From the NCBI GenBank assembly GCA_009767595.1, contig VSDK01006318.1:135092-199091 (forward strand): a stretch of 64,000 nt of DNA, written 5' to 3'. The notes below the pieces were generated by a model, which had not been told where the DNA came from, did not search any database, and saw only the letters and a program-made list of their open reading frames with translations. This DNA is from Symbiodinium kawagutii (Eukaryota; Sar; Dinophyceae; Suessiales; Symbiodiniaceae). Made by a program: the position numbers and the translations under genes. Positions 10,285 to 19,399 of the stretch are shown here, piece by piece (the stretch's first letter is position 1; each line of letters starts with the position of its first letter).

Positions 10285-10345
10285 TCTGTACATACATACA
10301 TGCATACAAACAAACAAACATACATACATACATACATACATGTGT
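10285..10345. repeat. (CATA)n microsatellite
   Basis: CATACATA and CAAACAAA tetranucleotides. Confidence 0.9.
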
Positions 10346-10437
10346 ATTCGCCACCGTCCACCATCATTCCATGAGGCCTTGGGCCTTGATCAGGCCACCT
10401 TGCCCAGCAACCTGCCCTTACCTATGAATCCTCAATC

Positions 10438-10620
10438 TTGAAAACTATGCATCTTAGATTCTCAAGATCTTGTATGGGCACTACTTATGTCGCACTTGCG
10501 GGCTGCGTACATATTGCAACCGCCGCTCACACCAACCGACGAAACACCACATGTCCACGGGGGGACCTTACCTTGCGACGGGGTTTCTGGCAAGGTTTGG
10601 CTAATGTTTACATTAGCGTA
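10438..10620. other. possible exon, strand undecided
   Basis: GC-richer stretch open on both strands. One plus frame reads LVWALLMSHLRAAYILQPP and then PYLATGFLA; the minus frame reads NISQTLPETPSQGKVPPW. Nothing recognised. Confidence 0.2.
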
Positions 10621-11650
10621 AGTAAAAAACACAGACATGTAAACCAATCAGTGAACGAAAAATAGAGTAAGATTGAAACACATTCACAACGACGTCAGTA
10701 GAAAAAACGACAAACAAGAAGTAAATAGATAGATCAAAATTGCAAGATAGAAAAATAAATGAACCGCCAGTAAAGACAGAATAGATAAACCAAACATTAA
10801 AGCCAAGAAAACAAATCAAATTTACATAAACCAATCTTTATATAAGTAGATCGAAAACATCAAATCATAAATGGAGAATTCAAAAATTAATTAAAAACAA
10901 GTTTAAAAATGATTCAATACATCAATACATGAAAAAATCCCAAGAAAATGCAAAATTCAGAATTAGACAAACAAACCAGCAAACAAATCGCAAAACGAAA
11001 GGAAATCATGAACCGTTCCAAAAAACCCAATAATAGAAATGGAAAATGCCGAACGGAAATTGCATTGAAGAGGTTTTCACTATACATTGAGAGGTACAAA
11101 AGAAAACGAAAAAATAAAGCCATGGATCGATTCCAAAATCCGTCAACTAAGAAATAAAAAGTCGTAAGCCAATCAAGAAACAAATGATTCAAAAAACAGT
11201 AAGTAAGTCAGTAAGTAAAATTTGGCTCAATAAATAAATAGATGCGTGAACAAAAAATTGAAAAAACAGGAATAGGTGTCAAATTCAAAAATTGAAACGC
11301 AAACAAATCAATGAACAGATGAAAAAATGAGACGCCAATAAATAGATAAAATAGAACATGGGTAGATAGAAAAGTGGATCAAGCGAATCCGTCAAATATA
11401 AATATTTTTATATATATACATTTTTTATCCTTGGTTGTTTCTATGTCAATATGTTTCGAAAATATGTATACAAATTTGAATATGTATATATATATATATA
11501 TCAATTTTTCAAACCAATTAAGAATAGATAGATAGATCAAAAAACAATAGATAAATCAATGGATCAGTCAAAGCAAGCAATGAAAAATAAACAACACACA
11601 AACAGATACATAAACATGTATGGTGGATCAGGGTTATCTCGGTCTAGCTG
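10615..11650. other. A-rich, T-poor strand-skewed segment without a gene
   Basis: Just over 1 kb in which the plus strand is dominated by A (AAATAGAT, AACAAAT, AAACCAA words) with little T outside 11390-11515. It looks like a decayed AATAGAT/CAAA satellite. The Lys/Asn-rich open frame at 10948-11157 follows from composition. Confidence 0.6.
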
Positions 11651-11683
11651 TTAGATAGCCGGTAAACCAGCTGGATATTTGTA

Positions 11684-11799
11684 TCAGAAGCGATCCATCA
11701 TACATGGGCTGGTACTTGGTTTTTTGTCGTACACCAACCGCACCAACGCCAGACGAATCGGTTGCCGCCAGTTTGTTTTGTTTTGTCGGCCCGGCGCAG
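11684..11799. other. ambiguous open region upstream of the S5-like exon
   Basis: Minus-strand frame 11684-11887 (68 codons, including WRQPIRLALVRLVYDKK) overlaps the plus-strand channel-like exon at 11800. Only one strand is likely to be coding. The plus strand just upstream of 11800 is a good polypyrimidine tract (GTTTGTTTTGTTTTGTCGG). Confidence 0.25.
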
Positions 11800-11837
11800 A
11801 TTGTGAGCTCCAGCTTGGTCTACCTCTTTGAGCCTCG
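11800..11837 (+). CDS. possible K+ channel exon, end of S5
   Basis: After GGCCCGGCGCAG with a long T-rich tract, the segment reads IVSSSLVYLFEP plus two bases, then GTGAAA. Voltage-gated K+ channels end S5 with a similar FSSLVYYAE-like sequence. Nine of 12 wobble bases are G or C. The leftover two bases fit the one-base entry of the 15241-15263 micro-exon. Against it: the next channel exon is 3.4 kb away and other exon-like pieces (12357, 14884) lie between. It could be an accidental match. Confidence 0.35.
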
Positions 11838-11874
11838 GTGAAAAAGGCTGTTTGACCCACCAAGACATGCGGGG

Positions 11875-11959
11875 GTTCTTGAATCATTGGGAACCCCTGA
11901 AATGGTCGGTTAATTTTTAAGAATGGTTAATAACATGACTGATGATTTTGGGGTTACCC
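11875..11959 (-). mobile_element. family B MITE-like element
   Basis: Reverse-oriented copy: GTTCTTGAATCATTGGGAACCCC at one end, TGATTTTGGGG toward the other. The middle resembles GGTTAATAATAACATGACTG-type sequence of other copies. It is divergent. Confidence 0.45.
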
Positions 11960-12356
11960 ATGAGTACCCCCAATGATCAACGATTAGTTCTCCAGGACAA
12001 TGCTGCTGATGGCAGAATTCAACATTGTCGCCTCGTTGACAAAATGTGATTTTGATGTTGATGATCATTGTCTGAATGTGTTTGTGCTGTTGATGATGAT
12101 TGATTCTTGGCAATGTCAATGCGCAATAAATGTTATGAGACGAGGCATCCATCCTTGGGACACCTTGGAGCAGCAACATATCTGGGGGCGCGGCGAGGCT
12201 TCGAGGGCCAGAGTTCGTGGCATTAGGTCGTTGTGGGCATAGAGTGCCGCCACCTATCCCCACCCCGGCAGCCAATGCCGTTTGATGTCATCCCCATGAT
12301 AAGAATCGACTATTCGCGCCGCTTCGCGGCTAGGCCGCGCGCACCGTGGAATGCAG

Positions 12357-12531
12357 AGTGCAGCAGTATACAGAGAGCCTACGAGGGCCGGCGCTGCAAG
12401 ACACATTGAACCATATCGGAGCCATCTTCGCCCCATGTTGGCCTACGGTTGGAACCCCCGAAGCGCATGAATTTGCGGCTCACAAGGTGTCGCATGACTG
12501 CGCTGGTTGGTGTACCTCCCTGTCGCTGTTG
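12357..12531 (+). CDS. candidate internal exon, unknown protein
   Basis: Bounded by GTGGAATGCAG upstream and CTGTTG|GTGAGACT downstream, and open in one frame throughout (one entry base plus 58 codons). It reads QQYTESLRGPALQDTLNH and then TVGTPEAHEFAAHKVSHDC. About 60% of wobble bases are G or C, well above the neighbourhood. No family recognised. It lies inside the long intron implied by the S5-like exon, so it may belong to another transcript or argue against that exon. Confidence 0.38.
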
Positions 12532-12561
12532 GTGAGACTTTACCACCCTGGGCCGGGCCAC

Positions 12562-12740
12562 CATGTTGGGCCGTTTTGCCCGGTGTTGGGTTCATGTTGC
12601 GGATGTGGGCACATCTCCCATTTGGCCCAGATTGGGCCCGTTTTGGCCCATTTGGCCCCGCCTTGGCCCCATCTTGGGCCCATGTCGGCCCCAAGTTGGG
12701 TCCATGTTGGCCCCATGTTGGCGTGATGTTGGGCCAATCT
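12562..12740 (+). repeat. degenerate TTGGCCCCATG minisatellite
   Basis: Units of about 10-12 bp (TTGGCCCCATG, TTGGGCCCATG). The peptides rich in Pro, Gly, Trp and His on both strands come from it. Confidence 0.85.
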
Positions 12741-14126
12741 GGCGAAAAATTGTTTTTTAATGTTTTTTGAAAAATGTCAAAACAGGGAGGGAATTTTAGA
12801 CCAATTCAAGGCCTCCCCCTGGCCAAAGCCGCACCACTGTACCACAGATTCGTTGGACGGATTTGTGTCCATCTCTGATCAATCCAGATTTCTGGCTCAG
12901 CCATCCGATTCGCTTCGCAGTGGAGTCGGGATTTAGCCAGGTTTTATTTGTCATGAGTCATGGATGCCATCAAAATTGGTGTGCATGACCAAGGAGCAAC
13001 GAAAACACTGCGGCAGCCTGAGGCAATACATATGGCGACGAGCCCCCTCCTGCAGATGAGCATGCGTTGTGTACAAACTCAGGCTGACATAGAGAACAAT
13101 AGATGCGCCAGTGTTGCACTGACTGTATGTGAACATGTGTAGGTATACATATTTGATTATATATATATATTGGATATATATATTGGATATGTATATTTTT
13201 TACATTGTAGATGCTGCATACATAAATGCAAAGATACATGCACACGTACATACAACAGTATATGCACATCCAATGAACATATGTTACAACCAACCCAAAC
13301 CCAACGTGCGCTCGCTGCCCAGGAGAGCGATCTTTGCGATCAGTCCCTGGGCTGTGGACATGGCGGCTGGTGGGTTCAAATGGACTTGGAGAACCCAGAA
13401 CCAAACATGATTGGAATATACCAGTAACCAGATAAAACAAATTGATTGAAAGGATTCAATGATACCCATTGAACATGATTGATGTGTGCACCTTGGTTTG
13501 ATGTGATCAATCGCTTGTAATGGGATGAGGTGATACCTTCCAAGAGATCACGGTTCTTAAGGAGGAGCACGAAGACTTTTGCCGCATGCGTAATTGGTGT
13601 GATTTTCACTGCTCAGAACTGCCATGGTGGGGACAACACTGCGCTGCATTTAAATGTATATCTAAGTGATCACCAACGATGATCACCAATGCAGTGGGGG
13701 CAGTTGGTTTCCAGGTGTTTAAGATATCTTAGGATTGCTTAAGGCGAACAGGCTGATGGTTAGCATTTCTGTTGTAGAAACAAAGATCGTTCACAACTAC
13801 GTGGAGTCTCCTGAAAACCACGGATTGGTAAGATTCACTGTCCAAATTATATTATATACTTAGGTAGGGCCTGAGTAGGGCATTGATTGCCAAGGGTGAT
13901 GATCAATTACCCAAGGTCGACAATTGAGAGATCCATGTTTAAATCCATGTATTTGAACAATACGTAATTCCAAAGGTTCAACTCGGTCTCCTTGTAGCAG
14001 GTCTGGCCTGGGCTGTGCGGGTCCAGGCGCCTTCAGTGTGAGAGTCTCAGTGAACCACCTCTTGTGCCGGAATTTCTTAAAAACCTGTTATGGAGCAGGT
14101 GGTTTGAAATCATGATCCACCTGGGT

Positions 14127-14221
14127 CTTTCTCAAAACAGGGAACCCCCAGAAAAGTAGTTGGTTTATAGTATGATTGACTACCGTTGGATGACCAGGGG
14201 GTACCCCTATTTTAAGAAACC
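14127..14221 (-). mobile_element. family B MITE-like element
   Basis: Ends TTTCTCAAAACAGGGAACCCCC and GGGGGTACCCCTATTTTAAGAAAC are inverted copies of each other. The interior is the reverse complement of the plus copies (TTGGTTTATAGTATGATTGA). Confidence 0.65.
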
Positions 14222-14883
14222 TCCATTGAATTCCGGCTTTTGCAGAAATCGCTTAAGCATGCTTAAGCCGCTGCAGCTGCGCTCATCTTTTTGATACATC
14301 ATGGAGCACATTGCAGCACTGAAATGATCGTTTATGTTCCCCACCATGAGCCAACGAAATGGCCACCATCAGGTTGCCATTGTCACCTTGAGATTTGTCG
14401 ATGATTCGTAGGACTCACCTTGTTTCATGGTATCACTCCAGCAGTTGGTGAATCAAGATGGTTACCCGGGAACTCACGGCCAGCCGGAGCCGTACCTACA
14501 TGGGTGCCCTACCAAGAGCCTAAACCGAGCCCTACCGGATCCTATACCGGTGGGGAGTTAGTAACATGCACACATGGTTCAGCACCAACAAACAACCCTG
14601 TGTCCTGTGTGAAGAAATCTGGGGCGCAAAGGGCACGGAGGAACACACCCATCCCCGTTGGTGCGTGTCACCGTCACTTCTGTGCTTTTGTCATATTCAG
14701 CATCTATACATATTTAGAGTGCGCGAAAGTCAGCAGAACATATTAAAACCACGATGAAGCAGCGAAGGCTGGTAATGAGGCAATTTGAGAAAAAGGGACT
14801 TTGACAACACAAGACACTGACCGAGACAGAAAGAAGGAAGACTCGCAGTGGTGCAGAGAGGAAAGGATGCGCAAGCGCGGTGA

Positions 14884-14997
14884 CTCTACGTATGGATGCA
14901 TGATGCAGCCAAGTTTTTCAAAGTATATTCCCAAGCTGACGCACTGAGAACACGGTACAAACATGCCACTGCAAGACTTGCATCGACAAATTTTGAA
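14884..14997 (+). CDS. candidate exon, unknown protein
   Basis: Open after an in-frame TGA at 14881 and ending at GAA|GTGAGA in phase 0. It reads AAKFFKVYSQADALRTRYK and ATARLASTNFE, a likely amphipathic helix. Reading past the donor adds hydrophobic LIRALDLLFLCLKYVLI before a stop at 15082. No family recognised. It sits upstream of the channel pore exons but does not resemble a channel segment. Confidence 0.3.
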
Positions 14998-15240
14998 GTG
15001 AGAAAGGTAGCCTTGAAGAGTGATGCCCTGATACGTGCTCTAGATCTCTTATTTCTATGCCTAAAATATGTTTTGATTTCATGATCTATACCTATACCTA
15101 TAGATATTTCGAAAACAAGTATAGATGAAATGCGTATGCACGTGTATGTTGTTGGGTATCATTTTGTACTGAGAAATTTAATATGCATGGATCGAAAGAT
15201 AGAAACATGTGACATATGTGGATACGATTTTCCTCTACAG

Positions 15241-15263
15241 TAGATTCACTCTACAGTATACTG
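15241..15263 (+). CDS. possible 23-nt micro-exon of the K+ channel (turret)
   Basis: Acceptor CGATTTTCCTCTACAG precedes it and the family C element starts right after it (CTG|GTTGGTGG). It reads one base, then RFTLQYT, then one base. The entry phase fits the exon ending at 11837 and the exit phase fits the pore exon at 15363. The peptide would be part of the loop between S5 and the pore helix. It is supported only by splice signals and phase. Confidence 0.3.
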
Positions 15264-15362
15264 GTTGGTGGTTTTAGACATGTGTTTTTTCCTATTATAT
15301 AATCATTAACAGTTTGTTGGTTTACGAATATTTTACATAGGGGTGGTTCAACCACCAACCAG
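15261..15362 (+). mobile_element. family C introner-like element (copy C1)
   Basis: 102 bp with terminal inverted repeats CTGGTTGGTGGTT and AACCACCAACCAG. GT at 15264-15265 and AG at 15361-15362 lie inside the repeats, so the element is itself a 99-nt GT-AG intron. The pore exon of the K+ channel starts at the next base. The interior is AT-rich with TTGGTTTACGAATATTTTACATAGGGG-type sequence related to C2-C4. Confidence 0.65.
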
Positions 15363-15469
15363 GTATGGTGACTCATCATCACCATACGGATTGGCTTCGC
15401 GGCTTCGCCGATCTGTTCGCTGAGTCGATCCCCGCATCCTTTTGGTGGGCCATCTCAACGCTGACCACA
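15363..15469 (+). CDS. K+ channel pore-helix exon
   Basis: Reads MVTHHHHTDWLRGFADLF and then AESIPASFWWAISTLTT. The second part is the pore helix of six-transmembrane K+ channels (consensus SIPxxFWWAxVTMTT), which lines the extracellular half of the pore and is followed directly by the filter. The frame is ACA|GC at the 3' end, a GC-type donor (GCACAG). The filter exon 682 bp downstream continues in phase 0. The 5' limit is the AG ending the family C element; the exact start could differ, but the pore helix cannot. No stop occurs in frame. Chance occurrence together with the next two exons is very unlikely. Confidence 0.85.
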
Positions 15470-15640
15470 GCACAGACCTCAGTGATGATGGATAGACTGA
15501 TCGTGATTTAACAAAATCTGAGGTTTGAAATATTAAAATCATATACAATCATGCAATAATTCAATATCATCTACAATGCATGATTTCAATCCAAACATAA
15601 GAAGGATGCAACAAAAATGAGATGTCTTGAGCCTCCTAAC
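15470..15640. other. start of GC-AG intron in the channel gene
   Basis: The intron runs 15470-16151 (GCACAG to CTTCGCTGAG). Open frames inside it (for example minus 15636-15890, and plus 15818-15915 reading GSPADEAANGAAGSWYRA) are not needed for the channel. They may be chance or alternative exons. Confidence 0.55.
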
Positions 15641-16151
15641 AAGTGATTACATGGAGCATCGTTGGCGGGCTGTGGCTTGACAAGTGGCTACCCGTTGAAA
15701 GAACGCTGATCAACGAAAAAGACTTCCTGAAAAGGCGGTCATGAAGAAACTCGCCATGGATTACATGACTCAAAACTGTTTGACAGCCAATGACCATAAA
15801 TTTGAGGACCGAATTCCGGGATGTCATTGGCTCACCAGCTGATGAAGCAGCAAATGGTGCTGCAGGTAGTTGGTATAGAGCCATTATCATGGCAGGGGCT
15901 CAGCATACGCCACTGATGTCTTAGCAACAGCGATTGGGAATGAAATCTTGGTTGCTCGTCCACATGATGCCTTGTATGGAGCTAAACAATGCTTTCTGGG
16001 ACATTTCAAAGGTGACGTATGAGCAGCCTCCAACCTCTTCAGATGGTGCGAACTTGTTGGTTTTCTGTGGTTTTTCTAGGGCAGATCCATTACTTGAAGC
16101 GGATTCATATCACCTCTCATGACACACTCGTACGCCGTTTTCTTCGCTGAG

Positions 16152-16193
16152 GTCGGGTATGGTGATATGGTGCCCCAAAGCGCTTTGGGCAAG
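16152..16193 (+). CDS. K+ channel selectivity-filter exon
   Basis: Fourteen codons: VGYGDMVPQSALGK. With the ACC ACA (TT) codons ending the previous exon this gives TTVGYGDMVP, the signature of K+-selective, voltage-gated-type channels. G-Y-G carbonyls coordinate K+ in the filter. Acceptor CCGTTTTCTTCGCTGAG has a strong pyrimidine tract; the donor is AAG|GCAAGG, close to the GC-AG consensus. Reading beyond either border loses similarity and meets a stop at 16221, as expected if the borders are right. Entry and exit are both phase 0. Confidence 0.9.
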
Positions 16194-16399
16194 GCAAGGC
16201 CTGCAAGCATCGGCGGGAAATAGTTCGAGCAGTGCCGACTTGGAGATGGTGGGAGGTACCACATCTACCTGTTGGCTTGCGCGTCCCATGGAACCAATGT
16301 AGGTGCCCACCAAACTGCGGCGACCCCAAGTGAGTGGTTTCCTGAGGTTTCCTGAGGTTTCCTGAGGTTTCCTCCTGGTGCTGCATCCACCAGTTGCAG
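16194..16399 (+). other. 206-bp GC-AG intron with a 10-bp minisatellite
   Basis: Begins GCAAGG and ends CACCAGTTGCAG. It contains four tandem copies of GGTTTCCTGA at 16336-16373. The minus-strand open frame across 16117-16572 covers both intron and exons and is a shadow. Confidence 0.7.
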
Positions 16400-16460
16400 G
16401 TCATTGGTGCCGCGACGGCTGTGGTGGGTCTTTTGGTGGTGTCCATTGCCATTGCATTGG
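16400..16460 (+). CDS. K+ channel S6 exon
   Basis: Reads VIGAATAVVGLLVVSIAIA and then L, a continuous hydrophobic helix. It joins in phase after ...SALGK, just where S6 begins in voltage-gated K+ channels (GK-IVGSxCxIxGVLxIALP). Small residues near the middle (GAAT, AVVG) fit an S6 gating hinge. The donor is unclear: TTG|GCAGGA (GC) or GGCAG|GAGCC (GA, used in some dinoflagellates). The end given is approximate. The conserved PVP/NF region after S6 is missing here. A piece reading VSLNFKQTFLEAHAALL at 17164 might supply it, but phase does not join cleanly. Confidence 0.8.
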
Positions 16461-17019
16461 CAGGAGCCTCAGGCCGCTGTGGGATGTCCCATAGTTGGTT
16501 TGTAGGTCCTCCCACAGGTCGGACTGTTGGTGTTGTGCTTAGATCCCTGAGCCCCATGTAGGGGTGCCCCATACATGGGTCTAAGCATCCTCACTGGAAG
16601 GCTACTGGTAGGTAAGCACCAGTCCTTTGGGGTAGGTAAAACCATGTACACGGACACCCGACACAAACCATCCCAACAAATGAGCATTTTCGTAGCAAAC
16701 ACACAAAAAAAAAGAAAACAACCATCGAATGGAGATATTCCCCATACCAGAGACACATTCGTGCTGCGTTCTGCGTTTGCTTCCTGCGTTCCCGCTTACA
16801 CATTGACATTTGCAGCTCCTTCGATTTGACAATCCACTGGTAACATGTCGATGTCCAAGACTTTCGGGGAATCAAAAGAGTGAGTGGGGTCTGTGGTAGA
16901 TTCAACCAGCTACTTACCAACTCGTTCAAGTCTTGCGTCAGCGGAGGTTTGGCATGTTTCGACATGGTTTCACTCTTGACAATGCAAAAAGGACTTGGCT
17001 GAAATCACTTTACTACCAG

Positions 17020-17250
17020 GGTTGTTTGCGGGAAAGGTCCAAGTTTGGTTCTTTGAGAAAGGCCCTCTGCGGCGCCAAGATACCAACCATTTTGAGGTGG
17101 TCAATCTTTTAAGAAAGCACTATGTGGAAATTCATCCGTGCTATGCCTTAGCCCAGGTTTCTTTGAACTTTAAGCAGACCTTCTTGGAGGCCCACGCTGC
17201 TCTGCTGAGTACAGACGGCTCATCCACCAAGCAACAAGCATCACTGGCAG
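17020..17250 (+). CDS. candidate exon, possibly channel C-terminus
   Basis: Acceptor TTTACTACCAG and donor GGCAG|GTTTCT bound 231 bp open in one frame. It reads GKVQVWFFEKGPLRRQDTNH, then EVVNLLRKHYVEIHP and VSLNFKQTFLEAHAALLS. About 61% of wobble bases are G or C. NFxxxFxEA resembles the cytoplasmic end of S6 in some alveolate K+ channels, and the exon is next downstream of S6. The link to the channel gene is inference. An internal AG at 17162-17163 could be the true acceptor. Confidence 0.42.
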
Positions 17251-17782
17251 GTTTCTTGAAGGGCTTTAGGCACTATTTAACCATAATTTATGCAGAATTT
17301 TACATATTATTGAGCTTATGGTTGAGGTAGAACCAAGTATTAGCATAATTAATGGAATTGTTTTGGAAGAATTCATAGCCATAATTGGTATGGAGCCAAT
17401 TTGTCAAACATATTAGCCAGCTATTTCCAATACAAACTCTGGGACATCTCCTGGCAGATCATTTGAGAACAGACCACGTTAACCATTTTATCAAGTAATT
17501 GTTGATGATTACCAAATTTTAAGTTATTGTTATTGTTTCAACTGTTTGTCGGTGCCTGTTATCAGCCATCAAGAGTTGTTGAACTTTGTGTTCCGCCTGA
17601 AGAGTTATTGTTGCCGTGAACCTGCGCAATGACCATTGACGGATCATGCAAAGATCTCGACCCCCATTCTGATGCTCATAGTCCTCCTAGTGATAATGGA
17701 AGGCATCACTTCACTTAAACGTTGTGTCTGAGAAGTCCCATATCATGAGGTGATTGTGTTTCCGCTGAGATGAACGTGTTTC

Positions 17783-18191
17783 TTGGTAGGTTGGAGATAC
17801 TCATCACTTTTGGACAGCCCCATATCCGCCCAAGAAGACCCGGTACCATTGCTTTGTCTCAACCGTTTGGCAGCTACAGTACTGCTACAGTTTCACTATC
17901 TTGCTTTTCCTTGTGGTAAACAACTTTGCGGCAGGAAAAGGCGAAGTTGGCGATTTCCAAGTGTCGTCCTCAGCAGAGATTTGTGGAAGCCCACCCTGGG
18001 CTGGTGCTTCAAGGTCCAAGAATCTCCAGCTGGTTAGCTGGTTGGTGGTTCTAGACATTTCTTACTTTTCGCCTTTAGAGATACTTGGTTTCCTAAGGGA
18101 TTGAAACCACCAACCAGCTAGGGAATTTTTGAGTCACAGCGATGAGTGGATTCTCTTCAATCGTGCTGTCCCCCGCGGTCCCGTTTTGTAA
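17783..18191 (+). CDS. candidate coding region split by a family C element
   Basis: Exon 1 (open from 17783) reads LVGWRYSSLLDSPISAQED and onward to KVQESPA, ending CCA GCT G|GT at 18032. The family C element follows. The sequence resumes at 18118 (CT AGG GAA) in matching phase as REFLSHSDEWILFNRAVPRG and stops with TAA at 18189. Two other frames of exon 1 are also open, one reading VGDTHHFWTAPYPPKKTRY, so the frame is not certain. Only the chosen frame continues across the element. No family recognised. Confidence 0.33.
18033..18117 (+). mobile_element. family C introner-like element (copy C2)
   Basis: Inverted ends CTGGTTGGTGGTT (from 18039) and AACCACCAACCAG (to 18117). As an intron it runs GTTAGC...CCAACCAG, 85 nt. 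AGCTG on the left and AGCTA on the right flank may be a target-site duplication. Confidence 0.6.
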
Positions 18192-18232
18192 CGACTTACG
18201 ACTTGCCAACTGGATCGCAGTGAGAGTTCATC
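18141..18232 (+). other. overlapping alternative exon frame
   Basis: A second frame over the same bases begins ATG, reads SGFSSIVLSPAVPFCNDLRL and ends at a GTGAGA donor. It competes with the REFLSHSDEW frame of the previous entry. Which is coding is open. Confidence 0.25.
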
Positions 18233-18483
18233 GGGGTAGGAGAAATCAGCCATTCCCGAATCGTTCAGAGTTAATTGATGCTAATTGGTTCATAGTGTTA
18301 GCCAATGATTATTAATTAATCATGCTCAACATAAGTGAAAGGTGATGAAAATAAGTGAAAACATATGAATTGCTTAACTATGCTCAATCGGTGATAGATG
18401 CCTCCACCCATGGAAAGCAAGTGAATCACTCTTCCATTCATCGGTCAGTGAGATGCCATTTTTATGTTGGGTAAGACGTTCTT

Positions 18484-18572
18484 CTGGTGATTTCAAACTT
18501 CTTTCCCATAGCAATGATTAACAAACGGTTGGTTGACTAATATTTTTCTTAGGGGTTGCAACCATCCACCAG
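18484..18572 (+). mobile_element. family C element (copy C3), divergent
   Basis: CTGGTGATTTCAAAC at the left and TTGCAACCATCCACCAG at the right. Its interior CAAACGGTTGGTTGACTAA is nearly identical to copy C4 at 50726-50819. A GT and an AG sit at the ends, but the left flank does not give a convincing exon. Confidence 0.5.
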
Positions 18573-18882
18573 TGTAGTGTTGTTTCCTCCAGTCTATCAC
18601 TCAAGAGATTTTTTTGCACTCAAGTTTGTATATCCATACGGATTTGAGCAATCCTATTACAAAGTCATCCTGGCAGAAATGCTCGTATCAACATGGTTGA
18701 AGAAATCCGTTTTTGGATGTGGCTTGGAAATTTCAAGCATCTTAAGGAGGAGCGACACGGGATTTTTATTGGCCTTCATGTAATTATAGCGTGTACACAT
18801 CCAAACGAGATGTCAGCAAAATGGAATTGCTATGACTTAAAACGCTCGACTCTTTAAATGGATTGTTCGCCCGCAAAAATAG

Positions 18883-19393
18883 TTGCCATGTTCATGGTCG
18901 CTCCATGGTGTACGCACATTTTGGGACAAACGTCATGCCTCTATGGAGACGTTGATCTCACAAGTCTTGCAGCTGTGCATCAGTGGTGGTACCCAGCGGG
19001 CAGCACCACTTGTGGTGTGGGAGACCCAGCAATTGTAGGACATCAACTCTGGGAAGGCACAGACAGCTGTACCAAACTAAAGTGGCTGGTAGAAATCAAA
19101 GCCCCGTATGTTCAGCTGACATTTTCACATATGCAATCATATTATGCATTTATATCATGTGTATATATATATATCTTTACATCTATATACGCATGCAATA
19201 TTACATGCCATGCATTTTCATTATGAACATTTGTTTTTTGGTTGGTTGAAGCTCCAAGTTTGCTGGCTGCCCACTGGCACAGTTCAACAGTTCAACCACC
19301 GCAGCTGCTGACCCTGCCAGTCGCTACCGTCGATTCAGCCCATTCCGCGATGGCAAGGCACCGTTGGACTTGGCAGTTCTGATTGTGATGTAA
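18883..19393 (+). CDS. candidate two-exon coding region, Cys-containing protein
   Basis: Exon 1 (18883-19105) reads WCTHILGQTSCLYGDVDLT, then SLAAVHQWWYPAGSTTCGVG and LWEGTDSCTKLKWLVEIKA, ending CC|GTATGT. The intron (19106-19251) ends TTGTTTTTTGGTTGGTTGAAG. Exon 2 enters with the one base needed (CC|C gives Pro) and reads SKFAGCPLAQFNSSTTAAAD, then RYRRFSPFRDGKAPLDLAV to TAA at 19391. Six Cys and an N-S-S site suggest an extracellular or lumenal protein, but that is inference and no family is recognised. The matched phase and strong acceptor are the best support. Upstream exons are not identified. Confidence 0.47.
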
Positions 19394-19399
19394 TAATTG

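Noticed and set aside
13306..13400. S3-like channel exon reading RRAIFAISPWAVDMAA
   Set aside because: It would lie after the S5-like exon at 11800 and before the pore, which is the wrong order; the match is weak. Only one of the two can belong to the channel.
13621..13660. Ankyrin-like NTALHL after a good acceptor
   Set aside because: A single short motif with an extra residue before it; no neighbouring repeats.
14566..14690. Zinc-binding exon CVLCEEIWGAKGTEEHTHPR
   Set aside because: One CxxC and a nearby His/Cys could be chance; a competing frame covers the same bases.
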